A DNA stretch of 64,000 bases, taken from contig CP136061.1 in the NCBI GenBank assembly GCA_032622095.1, forward strand, positions 15,498,440 to 15,562,439. The letters run 5' to 3'. This DNA comes from Siphonodentalium dalli. Its lineage: Eukaryota; Mollusca; Scaphopoda; Gadilida; Siphonodentaliidae. The position numbers and the translations under genes were made by a program. The notes beneath the pieces were generated by a model that saw only the letters and a list, made by a program, of their open reading frames with translations, ran no database searches and was not told the origin of the DNA. The first letter of the stretch is position 1. Each line of letters begins with the position of its first letter. Below, piece after piece: positions 12,284 through 23,499 of this stretch.

Positions 12284-12535
12284 GTATAGCTGTACATGTA
12301 GTGGCCACTATGCATGCTCGCAACAAGATCATGAATGTTAAACCCTGGTACATGTATAGCTGTACATGTAGTGGCCACTATGCATGCTTGCAACAAGATC
12401 GTGAATGTTAAACCCTGGTATAGCTGTACATGCAGTGGCCACTATGCATGCTCGCAACAAGATCGTGAATGTTAAACCCTGGTATAGCTGTGCATGTAGT
12501 GGCCACTATGCATGCTCGCAACAAGATCGTTAATG
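12284..12535. repeat. Tandem ~62-70-bp repeat (4 copies)
   Basis: Four copies of a unit with CTGGTATAGCTGTACATGTA, GTGGCCACTATGCATGCT and CGCAACAAGATCGTGAATG. The first copy begins at the right edge of the hAT-like element, and each unit includes AAACCCTGG, the edge sequence of that element. Confidence 0.9.
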
Positions 12536-12595
12536 TTAAGAATGTACGGTATATTATCAAGAACTGTTTTGAATTCAGCTGCGAAAATTGTGGCT

Positions 12596-13001
12596 TAGGC
12601 CAAAAAAAAAAAAACTCTTTATTTCCGATACCCTGCCTGGCTGAGATTTTCTTGCCTGCCTCAATTTTGTTTTTTCAATTTTTTCCAGAAGGCTAGTCAA
12701 AAGTTACCTGTTACAGTGTCAATGTGAATATTTATTGTTTTTTTCCCCAATCCCAAAAGCAAAAATAAGTCAGTTATTGGTAGAGATCATACTGCAGAGT
12801 GAATGAATTCAAGGGACAGCATGTTTTTACCCAATGATTGACTCATTTTCAATGCACATTGATCTACAATATTCCATGGGACTGTAACTACACTATTATA
12901 TCACTTACGGCTGAAAGGTTTAAAAAAAAAAATCCCTGCCTGCCTGTCTGGAAAATTATCCCATTGTTATCGGAAACGGAGAAGTTTTTTGTTTTGGCCT
13001 T
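12596..13001. mobile_element. TIR element (GGCCAAAAAA family), ~400 bp
   Basis: Left end GGCCAAAAAAAAAAAAACTC then TTTCCGATACCCTGCCTGGC; right end CTGGAAAATTATCCC, TATCGGAAACGGAG and TTTTTTGTTTTGGCC, the inverted counterpart. Non-coding. Confidence 0.65.
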
Positions 13002-13044
13002 ATCCTTGGTTACCTCCACTTGCGACGGAATCGTAGTCAATAGT

Positions 13045-13320
13045 CATGTGTATGTAAATGTATACTATGGGATGGGGAGGTGGGTGGGAAACTAACCTCT
13101 ATACTCGGATGATCGAGGGGCGCCTGCTGCGCATAAGATAATTATACCTATTATTTATGTGGCAGTAGCCTCTATAGGGGCGCCTGCGGCGCATAAGATA
13201 CTATGGGTGGCGGGATGGGGAGGTGGGTGGGTAACTAACCTCCACACTCTAATGATCGAGGGGCGCCTGCGGCGCATAAGAAACTTATACCTATTATTTA
13301 TGTGGCAGTAGCCTCTAGAG
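13045..13320. repeat. Direct repeats around GGGGCGCCTGCGGCGC
   Basis: Three copies of GGGGCGCCTGCGGCGCATAA with the intervening TTATACCTATTATTTATGTG and GGGAGGTGGGTGGG segments also duplicated, giving a ~180-bp direct repeat. No gene. Confidence 0.75.
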
Positions 13321-13321
13321 G

Positions 13322-13472
13322 GGTATCATAACCAAACGGTACCGTAACTCCACCGCAGTGACCGTTTCGATACCGCTGTGGATACCGTATTCTACCGGTA
13401 ATACTGTGATCATTAGTTTACCGGGGTATCACCCCATTTTTCAAGTCAATTACTTTGATTATAGTGGTATGC
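13322..13472. mobile_element. GGGTGATACC MITE fragment
   Basis: Rich in ACCGTAACTCC, ATACCGC and GGTATCACCCC, ending in GTCAATTACTTTGATTATAG and TGGTA. Matches the 62641-62997 element. Confidence 0.6.
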
Positions 13473-13916
13473 ACTGATGCCGATACATCACGGCTGAACT
13501 GCAACTACACTGCCGACCAACTACAGTTGGTCGGTGGAACTGCAGTGTAGTTGTTGTTTCAATGTTGCTGTCGTTCTGCTGCGGTAGCAATGTTGAAACA
13601 TCACAGTTTTGTGGACACATGTCAACATGACTGCTTTCACAGATAAGGGTACAGACTACGATAATGACTGAACTACCGGTAGGCACTAGTAAGGCTGAAT
13701 GGGTCACTCTCACCAAAAAAAGTGCTGAAGGGTACACAGGATTTTCAAAATGTGCTGAAGGGTACAGGGTTTGAAATGTCGTTCTAAAGGGCATTCAGTT
13801 TTCGTATCTGCCATGATTTCTGTTAGAGAATAATTGTTTACGTTCCAATGAATATTAAAATATACTGACAACAAACTGCTACTGGGCGTCAGACTTTCAT
13901 AAACACAATCTACGGG

Positions 13917-13985
13917 GCACACGATCCCGGTTGTCCCCGATTTATCCGGCTGCCGGATAAATCGGGGACAACCGGGATCGTGTGC
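13917..13985. repeat. 69-bp perfect palindrome
   Basis: Two 34-bp arms (starting GCACACGATCCCGGTTGTCC) that are exact reverse complements around one T at 13951. A looser relative of the arm sequence appears near 16300-16350 (GATTTTATCCTGCAGCCGGA). Confidence 0.95.
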
Positions 13986-15938
13986 GCCTAACTTTGGGCC
14001 GTTTTTTGTCGGATCCGATTTAATCGGACCGATCAAACTGAGTTTGATTTCATCCGGAAAATCCGGCTCGTGACGATGGCAACGCGCGTGTTTTGCTTGT
14101 CACATGACCAAAACATCATTCAAAACATCGGAATAGTTAGCAGCGACCGCTATTCGAAAATTATATCAAGAATTCTGATCAATCGACAAGGAACAACGGC
14201 TGGTAGACCTATGGGCAGAAAATAGGTGCCCGTATAAAATAATCGCAACAAGAGGGAGGTAGCTGTGGAAAGGTTGATTACGCCAATTTACGGCTATTGG
14301 CAGTATTCACTGTATTGCCTGTGACCTCAATATATTATTATTAATATATTCATTTAGTTTATTATTAATAAATATTAGTCTTTAGAAATACATATTAATA
14401 TAAATCACCATGACTAGCTATAGTAAATGTCTGGATAGGCTGACCACACCAGTTGGCTATTTACTACAGTGACCATAGCATGCAGATGACCCAGCCCTGG
14501 CAATTCAGATTTGTTTGCTACGGCAGTAGAATGCCGTAGCCAATTTGATGTGCTTCGGCAGTGACTACGGCATTTTTACATCCTGTCAAAAAATGTGGCT
14601 TAATTGCTGTTTTGTCAAAATTTGCATGACTAATCATAAAACAGGGCTTAAAATCCATTTCATTTTGCGAGTATCAATTCCGAATCAATTTAGTCATAAA
14701 GCACTGAAAATTGAAAAGTTTTGCGAGAATCATTATGATAATCGATTCAGTGATTCGCGTCGAATCTTAAGGCCTGATAAAACGTTTCCAAGAAGATGTG
14801 TACTATTTATTTCTTCCTGGAATATATAAATTGTGTATGTAATACCCACTAACAGTAACCAGAACCACGTTCAACCACGGCCGTGGGATTGAATGACTAT
14901 TGAATGACAGAACCTGCCATGCCTCTTGGGGAAATTAAATCATAGTTTCTTGAATGACGTCGCCTCACAATGAGTCAACTGCAAGGCTAGTTCTGACCGA
15001 ATTATGAAATTTGCCATACAGTATTCAAACAGTAACGGTATAACTGTATTTGATATTTTGTCAAACAAAAAATATTTTAATTTTTAACTTAATTTGTAAC
15101 AAACGCAATATGCAGCCGCGTGTGCATAGATGCAAATATAGCAAGAATCTAACATGGCCACAGCGCCGTTACCTTTGAGAATTAGAGTGGTCTACCGTCT
15201 CCCATTGATAACATCTGAATGACTGTCACTGAGTGACTGATTGTTTGTGAAGACCCCGCCTTCCCCCAATTTGAAACGAATCGGCTCACTCGATTGGTTA
15301 AATTCAATTGTCTGTCATCGTGATCACTAGACTTCTGCACTGATTTTCAGGTCAGCAGCTGGTTGACCTATTTCCATCAATCAAACTCTGTTGTACTTCT
15401 ATAACCACGTGCCCTTGTGTATATTTGTCTACGATGCGACACAGTCAATCAAGCGTAACCCATTCCAGTCTTTGACACATTGTGATCAATTCGCACGTGC
15501 GTACTACTTGTTTGCTACACGGTTTAACACATGTAGCCAAACTGGTTCCAATGCTAAGTACTCCGTGACTAAAATGTTGTGTATCGAGTGTAACTTTCTT
15601 GGAAAGCGCGGGGCACCTTCAAAGAAGCCGACATTGTCGATTATCCGGGATTGCTGGATTGACACAGGGCGGATAATATAACTTTGATTCAATTTCGTTT
15701 TGAATTTGTCACTTACATTGAGTTCCCGGTAGGTGTTGAATATCCGCTCCTTGACTGTTTTAACAGTTATTACTTTTGTCATGCATGAATTTGACCATGG
15801 ATAAGAGAAATTCAACTCCCGTTGTATTGTTTTAAAACTATTCACTCTCAATCTTTGGAGGAATATTCAACTAGTTCAACATCATACATGTCAGTGTCGG
15901 GTCAGCAATCCGCTATGGCAGTGTACTGCCGTAGTCGG

Positions 15939-16190
15939 GGACACACTATAAAGTGTATACCGAGGCCGGCTCCAAATAAAAGGTGTAAACGGGGTGTTAT
16001 GTGGCGTTTGGTCCGTTGTTTCTCAATGGATATTAATGAAATTTGGTGTATATGTCCGGACTGGGACATGGAATACAATAACGTTTGAATTGTTTTTAAA
16101 TTCACAAATTAGTTGATTTTATTCAACTTTTTCGTTCTGAAACACACTATAAAGTGTAAACGGCCTCGGCATACACTTTATAGTGTGTCC
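15939..16190. mobile_element. Nested 252-bp TIR element
   Basis: Ends GGACACACTATAAAGTGTAT and CACTTTATAGTGTGTCC are inverted repeats that continue into ACCGAGGCCG / CGGCCTCGG. CCGTAGTCGG flanks it on both sides (15929-15938 and 16191-16200), an 8-10-bp target duplication. Inserted inside the Mutator-like element. Confidence 0.8.
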
Positions 16191-16647
16191 CCGTAGTCGG
16201 AGCCGTTTACTTCAGCAAATCGCTTCGGCATTGCCGAATGCCGTAGCCAAATGCGAGGGCTGTATGACCGGAGTGAAAATCGGAATCGTGAGCTCTGAAC
16301 CCCCGATTTTATCCTGCAGCCGGATTTACCGGGCACAATCGAAATTGTGTGCGCCGACACTTAAGTTAAGTACTAATGGTGTTCGTACCGATCACAAATC
16401 CTGTGTACCCTTCAGCACATTTTCAAACCCTGTGTACCCTTCAGAACTTTTTTTGGTGAGAGTGACCCCGTCAGCACTAGTAAGATCATTTGTCTGGTTT
16501 TGATGGCAAATATTCAAACTCAGTCACTAAACTCGATGGCGCAAACGTTGTCAAATTCCCACTAAATTTTGAATTTGTCAATTTTGTGATTGCAAAACGA
16601 AAATAGGTAACCAAATTACCGGCTTTAAATCGCCTATATAAACTCAC

Positions 16648-16798
16648 CATACGACAAGTTTTCAGTCAGTTTAAGAGGACCACGTAGTATATAAACTAAA
16701 AATACGACCATAATAAACCAAACGGCCCACAGATACGTCCATGACCAGGTTAACCAAGACTTGAATTTGTCGAACAGTTTTGACAGGAAACCTGCCAT
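16648..16798 (-). CDS. ST7: ST7 (suppression of tumorigenicity 7), first coding exon
   Basis: On the minus strand an ATG at 16798 in a strong context (GAACATGGCAGG) opens 50 codons with [14 protein letters not shown], the stretch [11 protein letters not shown], a hydrophobic run and [15 protein letters not shown]. It ends in a consensus donor (TATG then GTGAGTTT at 16647). The WSWTYLW...FLVYILR.PLK...NLS pattern is the conserved N-terminal transmembrane segment of ST7/ST7L, multi-pass membrane proteins whose biochemical role is poorly defined. The exon ends in phase 1. Further exons would lie to the left; none of the expected downstream membrane segments was found before position 1, so intron 1 exceeds 16.6 kb or has decayed. 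An upstream in-frame ATG at 16822 would add eight residues (MPGTSTLN). Confidence 0.82.
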
Positions 16799-17256
16799 GT
16801 TCAATGTTGAAGTCCCGGGCATGTCACAGTTAAAATTCAAAATAAAATATTTTACTAATTGGTTAAAACTAATTTTATTTTCTAATATTGTTCTCATGTT
16901 TTTCTTTAATAGCAATTAGTCTAAATATTTTTAATTCACATTTGGTCGGTTTACTGCGGAGTTTATTCTTAGAATTTCCATTTCCGGGAGTTTCACTTTT
17001 TGAAAAACACGGGAGTGGAGAAGATCGACGAAGTTCTCTTTAAAAAAAGACAAACAATATACTCACCAGATATTATCGAATATGTAAATACTTATCATGA
17101 CATGTCCCTTAAAATCCTGAAAAGCAACAATCACCTGTCACCCAGGTGTAACCGGAGTTTTTAATGTTTATTTCGTTGCAAATTGCAATTGTTTTCTGTG
17201 TTAATTACGACGTAGACAGGTAGAACAACGTAGACAGGTAGAAACCATGTAAGGGA
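16799..17256. other. 5' flank of ST7 exon
   Basis: Probable ST7 leader and upstream region, reading leftwards. No TATA-like box I would defend. It includes a short direct duplication (GTAGACAGGTAGAA twice near 17211-17245) where the LINE remnant begins. Confidence 0.4.
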
Positions 17257-17560
17257 CCATGTATGGTTGTGAGAGTGAAGCTTTTCAATGCCCTGGTAAA
17301 ACCATTTTTTGCGTATGGAATTGCAACAGTTGTTGCTGCTAAGGAGCAGTACATTGTATGTAAAGGCAATGGAAGATGTACAGAGAGCAGCACTACTAAA
17401 GATAACTGGATGCATGAGAAGATCTTCATCGGTGGAAATGGAAGTACTGACAAACACACTATCGGCTGATGTACTTTTTGATGCAAGGGTTGCGCAGGAG
17501 TATGCAAGACTAATTGCAAAGAATAACAAACACCCATTAAAGGCATTATTACCACTTTAT
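17257..17560 (+). pseudogene. Non-LTR retrotransposon remnant: end of reverse transcriptase region
   Basis: The first frame gives VKLFNALVKPFFAYGIA, the thumb-like segment after the RT core. A frameshift near 17340 leads to MEDVQRAALLKITGCMR, LTNTLSADVLFDARVAQEYA and LIAKNNKHPLKALL, typical of LINE ORF2 downstream of RT. Catalytic RT motifs are not in the window. The frame is lost after about 17560, where foldback sequence intervenes. Confidence 0.7.
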
Positions 17561-17589
17561 AGGGCGTTCTCTAGGCCATTGATAATGTT

Positions 17590-18248
17590 TTTCGGGGCGT
17601 TCCAAATAGCGTATTGTTACCAAAACAGCGGGCCGATAATGAGAAGCCTAGTTCATTATCGGCCCGCCGCCCGGAAACTAGATCTCGTTTATTATCGCGA
17701 GAGTTACGTCCCTTCAACTTCCGATCTGGCGTGTTTATTTCAAGAAAATAATGGGAAGATGTATCCGATTTTCTCGACACTATAGTGGTTTTATGATTGG
17801 AATTCACGCTATATGATTGAATTATTGTATCAAGCGTAAGTATGCATTGATAATTTTAGCTGTCAACCTCTCATTGGTTGTTACTCGTCTCCAATGCTGG
17901 TTTTTCCCCTGTCCTATTTTCGAGACTCCGTCAGTCCGTGTCAGCTGACAAGTCAAATTATATCAAATTTAAATGTTCTTGAAAATATTTCTCTCTTAAT
18001 CTACTAGTACTTCATTATTCCACTACTGTAAATCCTCAAATGGGTCAAATGTCCAAAACTGTGGTAATAATAGTAATAACATGATTTCATCGGGCATTAT
18101 GATTTATTAACGGCCCTCTGGAATGATTAACAGCCCTCGGGCCTATTAGCGTCCCTCGACTTCGTCATGGGCCGCTAATAGGCCCTTGGGCTGTTAATCA
18201 TTCCAACCGGGCCATTAATAAACCATAACGCCCTAAAAAATCATGTTA
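17590..18248. mobile_element. Foldback insertions within the LINE
   Basis: Two hairpins: GCGGGCCGATAATGA pairing with its complement around 17630-17670, and a ~172-bp foldback at 18077-18248 with arms TAACATGATTT, GGGCATTATG, TTTATTAACGGCCC and GGAATGATTAACAGCCC. They separate the two coding remnants of the LINE. Confidence 0.7.
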
Positions 18249-18249
18249 T

Positions 18250-19004
18250 TGTTATATTGAAGACAGATTTTTATAAATGGAGGGTTGAGCACGAAGGTAG
18301 CGGGAAGCTTGTGAGTCCTTTCACACTAATGAAAACGTGTTTCAATACAATGCAGACAGGGTTAAAACTAATAAAAGAAGAGAGCATTGAAGATGATTTC
18401 ACATTTGACAAAGAATTCATCTGTTTTGGACTTTCGAAGAGAGAAGTGGCGAGCTGTGTGGAAGATTTTGAAGACATGAAAGGAAATAAAGAAGAACAGT
18501 GTCAAAAGGTGACAGCTTGGGTGGAAAACATGAAGGAGGGGCAGATAGCTGTGTTCAGTGATGGGGCAACGAAAGCTAGACATGGATAACGTGGTAAAGG
18601 CCAGAGGGGAGTCTGGTGCGGCGGCGGTGATTTTTATGAACGGAGAACGAAGAAACAGAGCTAATTTGAAGGTATATGTGGGACCGATGTGTGCAGCTAT
18701 AGAAGCGGAACTTAAAGGAGTAGAGATTGGTCTGGAGTATCTTAGTCTAACTCTTACACAAGTTAGTGTAAGGAACAAGGAAATAAGAGTGTTTACGGAC
18801 TGTATACAATGTAGCTGTAATTAAAATGGTGCAGTCATATGAGATTCCGAGAGAGCAGATAAAAGAAGTAATAAAGATAAGAAGACACATGCAGAATCTG
18901 AGCAAAGATGGGAATAGTGTAGACTACACATGGGTGCCTGGTCATACGGATATAGAAGGCAATGAAATGGCCGACACACTTGCCAAAGATGCCTGTGTTA
19001 CAAA
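18250..19004 (+). pseudogene. Non-LTR retrotransposon remnant: RNase H domain
   Basis: Three successive frames give an RNase HI domain: VFSDGATKA (first Asp), AAIEAELKGVEIGLEY (Glu), IRVFTDCIQ (second Asp) and YTWVPGHTDIEGNEMADTLA (last Asp with the usual H.D..GNE.AD). Frameshifts near 18575 and 18815 break it. An RNase H after RT places the element among the I/LOA-like non-LTR clades. It is interrupted at 19005 by another transposon and continues at 21104. Confidence 0.8.
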
Positions 19005-21103
19005 GGCCTAAACAAAAAAGACGTTTGTTTCCGCTAACCCGACCGACCCTATTTTAAACCCCCGACCCTAAACTTTTTATTGCCATTGCAATGGCCAAAA
19101 TTCATATCATAACAAGATGCAAAACATTAATATATTTATATATATTGCCATAAGAAATTAAGTTTACAAAAAGATTTAACAGTTGGAATCATAACATACT
19201 GTAAAGTATGTTTGGCTTTATCTAGCTTTCATCTGTGAAAACTTCAAATAGTTTGAGTTCAGGTTTGTTATCATTCAGCCTTCAGACTTCAGTATTTCAA
19301 TCAAATACAGTACAGGAACATTAACAATTTGATCAAATCAACCTGGTTATCCGGTTGGATATCATAATACCAAATGAAAAATTAACATAGAGATTAGTAC
19401 TATAAATAGTAATTACTAACTTAATAGACATTGTTTCTGTACTACATGTAGTATATTATGTATGTGTCTCACTTGAATTTTATAAAATAGCCTATTATAT
19501 GAATTAGAGTGATAATGGTAAGTCTCATTTCAAGCAGGATAATCATAGTCCATTGAACCAAAAGATATCTGACAATATCTTATAAGCATTTCCAATCCAT
19601 ACATATAAAACAAGAGATCGAATGTCGTCCGGTGCATACCCTCTTAGCGCATACTACCTGATGTGGGCATATCTATAACTTATGATTGCTATACTCAGAC
19701 AGATGGACCCAAAAAATCAGCATTTTCATGTAAACAAAGATGAATAACTATAAAACAAAAAACAGAAACAAAACAGTTGAATGTGCCATTAAATGTCCTC
19801 ATAGTGGTGAACATCGATACAAAATTTCATTGAGATCCGAGCATTACTGTTCAAGTTATGACCTCAGAACAGACGTCGGATGTATCAAACAGCCAACATT
19901 TCCAGATAAACAAAGATGAATAACTCTAGAATGGAAAAGCGGAACAGAACAATAGAATACTCCTCATAGTAGTGAACATCCATACCAAATTTCATTGAGA
20001 TCCCAGCACAACTGTTGAAGTTACGACATGAACAGACAACAGACGGACCAAAAAGCTAATATTTCCAGATAAACAAAGATGTATAAGTCTAGAATGGAAA
20101 ATTCGAACAAAACGATGGAAAACTCTTTTTAATGTCCTCATAGTAGTGAACATCCATACCAAGTTTCATTGAGATCCCAGCACAACTGTTGAAGTTACGA
20201 CATGAACATACCCCAGACAGACCAAAAAGCCAACATTTCCAGATAAACAAAGATGAAACACTCTAGAATGGAAAATCCGAACAAAACGATGGAACCCTCT
20301 ATTTAATGTCCTCATAGTAGTGAACATCCATACCTAATTTCATTGAGATCCGAGTACTACTGTTCAAGTTATGACATGAACAGACATCGGACGGACGGAC
20401 AGGTGCAAAACAGTATACCCCCCATTTTTTTATTTAAAAGGGGTATAAACAATTTCCAAAGTTATGCTTGAGAAACTTGATCAAATTGACCTCTCAGTAA
20501 AATTCAAAATACTGACTCTGCCCTAGATTAGCTCTAAATGCAATGGATTTTCTCAAATTTTCCAGGGTGAGAACCCCCACCATCAGCAGGGGGGGGGTCA
20601 AACCTTCCTCCGCTCAGGCCTTCAGGTTATGCCTTTGGCATATCATTGCCCAAAAACAGGTGTCCTAAAAAAATACCTACATGTAGATCCTTCACTGAAT
20701 GCGTAGGAGAAGTTGGTGTTCTGAAGTCATTATTAAGAGATCGGTACAAGACGGTCACTCCAATATGTGAACAGTTCAGTGGTGCTGGACTGACTCCAGT
20801 TGTTGCCAGACCATATGGGAAATATTAGAATTATCAAAGACTGTATTAGTATATAGACTAGTATATATGTAAATATTAAAGCATATGTAAGATTGAATTG
20901 GAGTTTATAGTTTCTCTGTCATCTGGGTTAACATGATTGGGGCTTAGAAGTGCATAGTTTGGGTTATTGACAAGTATTATACAGTTATTCTTAAAGATAC
21001 TGAAAAAAAAAAAGTTAACCAAAAAAAAAAAAGTTAAGCCTACCTACCTACCCTAATTTTTTTCAGCTCGTTAGCGGAAACAAACATATTTTTTTGTTAG
21101 GCC
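19005..21103. mobile_element. TIR element (~2.1 kb) inserted in the LINE
   Basis: Left end GGCCTAAACAAAAAAGACGT then TTGTTTCCGCTAAC; right end GTTAGCGGAAACAAACATAT then TTTTTTGTTAGGCC, the inverted counterpart. LINE coding sequence stops at the left edge and resumes past the right edge. No transposase found. It contains the 19676-20430 tandem repeat and two short A-rich copies of GTTAAGCCTACC near the right end. Confidence 0.75.
19676..20430. repeat. Tandem ~170-bp dispersed repeat ending in GGAC run
   Basis: Four units with AACAAAGATGAATAACTCTA, GAATGGAAAATCCGAACAAA, ACGATGGAA, AATGTCCTCATAGTAGTGAA, CATCCATACCAAATTTCATT, GAGATCC and AGTTATGACATGAACAGACA, ending in CATCGGACGGACGGACAG. Non-coding. 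Confidence 0.9.
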
Positions 21104-21664
21104 AAAACAATGTACGGCGGTTACAAAGTCAAACGAATGTAGTACAGAACGTGTACCGAAGAAGGAGGCAAATAAAATAATAAAAACTAAGGCGATTGAG
21201 AGATGGGACTACAGATACGGTACGAATTCGGAGAAGAAAGGCATATCAATGAAGTTGGAAAAGTGAAGTTTTTCAAAGGGAAGTCGAGAAGAGTTGGAAT
21301 GATCATCAACCAGCTGCTAGCAGGACAACATCGATTACTTAGTAGCAGAGTAAAATGGGATAGCAACTGCACTACAGATATGTGTGATGAATGTGAGGAG
21401 AGAGAAGATATTGACCATTACATTAACAGGTGCAAGAAGTTTGAGAGTGAGAGAGGAGTATTGGAAGAGAGGTACAGAACGATTTTATATGCGGGTGACG
21501 ATGAAGAGGTGAGGATGAGGCTACAAGTGCTTACGGGGAATGACACTGAGATGGAGGCAGTGCAGAGAAAACAGATGGTAGAGGCTTTCCAATCATACAT
21601 TATATCTTCCAAACGTTTTGATGGAACTGAAAGTTCCAATAACAGTACGGTTGTGGCAAACTAA
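21104..21664 (+). pseudogene. Non-LTR retrotransposon remnant: C-terminal zinc-motif region
   Basis: Opens in one frame with KAIERWDYRYGTNSEKKG, then shifts near 21250 to VKFFKGKSRRVGMIINQLLA and RLLSSRVKWDSNCTT, followed by CDECEEREDIDHYINRCKKF (CxxC...HxxxxC). SRRVGMIINQLL plus the Cys/His motif is the usual end of LINE ORF2 after RNase H. The frame closes at 21662-21664. Same element as 17257-19004. Confidence 0.75.
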
Positions 21665-21904
21665 AGAATTAGCAATGTTACGCCTAACGCATGCACACAA
21701 GTGTATTTTAAATGTACAAATGTATCACATGGAGTTAAGCACACACGAGAAGAGAGTACAACGAGACCATTACTGGAATGACTTTAGAGTCCAAGCAGTT
21801 AGAAGAAGAACAACATAGAAACCAGTTCTGTGTGTATATCACCTAAAAACAAAAATTGTGCTGAGTGAAGGGTACTCAGGTTTTGATAATGTGGTGAATG
21901 ATAA

Positions 21905-23125
21905 TATTCTAGATTCGATTCGATGTCGATATAGGGAACCCGATTCGAGATCGACACCGAATCGGTCCGCTGATTCGGATATTTTCGAATCAGTGTTACT
22001 TTGGTGGTGTCTCGTTATTTGAGTCTAGACAACACATGCCAAATGACCTGAAATTACAAAAATTGAAGCACACGGTTGCCAAATTAGCCAATGTAGGTAA
22101 TTTTGAATGTATGCCGTTCAGAATATAGAGTTGCGTTATGTAAATTGTGTGTTTTGATCGCAACCCGTGATGGTGATCAATCGCTTCATATTTGTGATAT
22201 GTATCGACACTATATAAATTGTCTACGCTGTGCGTGATCGCTAGATTCGGAACTCAACTGACTACCTTATGTTTAGAACTTCAGATATCCAATTCAGATA
22301 TATGAATAACATTCAATGTCAGTCGCCGTTATGCATGACAAAACAGATTGGAATGAACAGAAACCTTAGAACAATCGGTCTATTACGTTCTTAAATGGAC
22401 ATCATTATGTGCGACAAGTTGTCTGCGATACTGCCAGCAGAATTCCTAGAAATTTTCTATTTTCAGTTTCTGTTTCCCGGGGAAATCGAGCGCGCTGCAC
22501 AAGTTTCGATCCGTTGAATCTTGATAACTTTTAATACTTGTAATCTACGTCTGTTTTCTGGGACCCCCTCCATGAAGATAATTACTGTGAATATGTGATG
22601 TAGGTGTTTGATATAATGTGGGGCGAAAAGTTTAACAGATAACTACCATTGGTATTGGACTGAAACAATTATATAGCTGAACGGTGTACCCATGCCCAAG
22701 TGTGTCAAATCTTTATTTTCTTTATTAAATAATGTAGACAAGTGACTTCCATTCCATGGGGTTTGTGATACAATGATTGAACTGACTATAAGTGTCTTAT
22801 TGTCACTTTCGCCATGACACAGCTACATGTACATGTACATGTAGATAGAAATTCAATACAACATCCCCCAAACCCTCCATGAGACTGAGAGTGACTTGCC
22901 TATGTCGTGATTTTCCTAGATAAAACACAAGTTCCAATGGATGTTTAAGGAGATTAACATTGTTATATAGTATCTATTGAATTTTGCAGTTTTTGTCTTG
23001 AGACACCAAAATAAACACTGGTAAACAATGTCAATCACTAGCTGATTCGATTTGATGTCGATATCAGGAAGGACATTCGATATCGAGATTCGATGCAAAA
23101 TCCATGAATCGCAGATCCCTCGATA
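21905..23125. mobile_element. Interspersed TIR-like element, ~1.2 kb
   Basis: Both ends carry GATTCGATTCGATGTCGATA-type sequence and an inverted GAGACACCAAAATAAACACT / AGTGTTACTTTGGTGGTGTC pair. The second copy is at 7780-9350. No coding capacity recognised. Confidence 0.6.
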
Positions 23126-23499
23126 AACAGGGTTTGCTTTCGCCGCTAATGAAGAAAATATTGTGCCAATCAGCAGTTTGTTTTTAGTTCATTTTAATTT
23201 CCATTGGAACAGATATTGTGGCAGATGCGAAAATTAAATGTCATTTCGAAAGAGTGCACACTTCAGCACTTATTTTGGTGTGAGTGACCCCTTCAATCAA
23301 AATAAGTGTCTCTTGATCATGGTGAAAGTGAACCTGAGTAGATATCTCAGTTGGTTTGTGGGCCGAGATTTGTCAGGCTTTAAGCTCAGGCATGTGGCTA
23401 GAGGGTCTCCGTTAGGGGGGTGTCCACCTTGGGAAATTCCAACTGCACCCCCCCCCCCCCCTGAATCAATCAAACCAAACACAAGTTTTGCATAATTCC

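Larger units (their letters stand above)
13694..16473. mobile_element. Mutator-like non-autonomous element, 2.78 kb
   Basis: GCACTAGTAAG flanks both ends exactly (13683-13693 and 16474-16484), an 11-bp target duplication. The ends are ~75-bp inverted repeats: GGGTCACTCTCACCAAAAAA then AGTGCTGAAGGGTACACAGG at the left, their reverse complement at the right. Long inverted repeats with a 9-11-bp duplication are typical of Mutator-like elements. No transposase recognised; the longest frames (96-115 codons) match nothing I know. It contains a perfect palindrome and a nested 252-bp insertion, and lies in the first intron of the ST7 gene. A solitary end-like fragment is near 23256-23295. Confidence 0.75.

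Noticed and set aside
13459-14036. Overlapping ~110-codon minus-strand frames
   Set aside because: They lie across the Mutator-like terminal repeat and the perfect palindrome; not conserved coding sequence.
15391-15851. 96- and 115-codon frames inside the Mutator-like element as transposase
   Set aside because: No MULE catalytic pattern, zinc finger or DDE spacing visible, and the two frames are on opposite strands of the same DNA.
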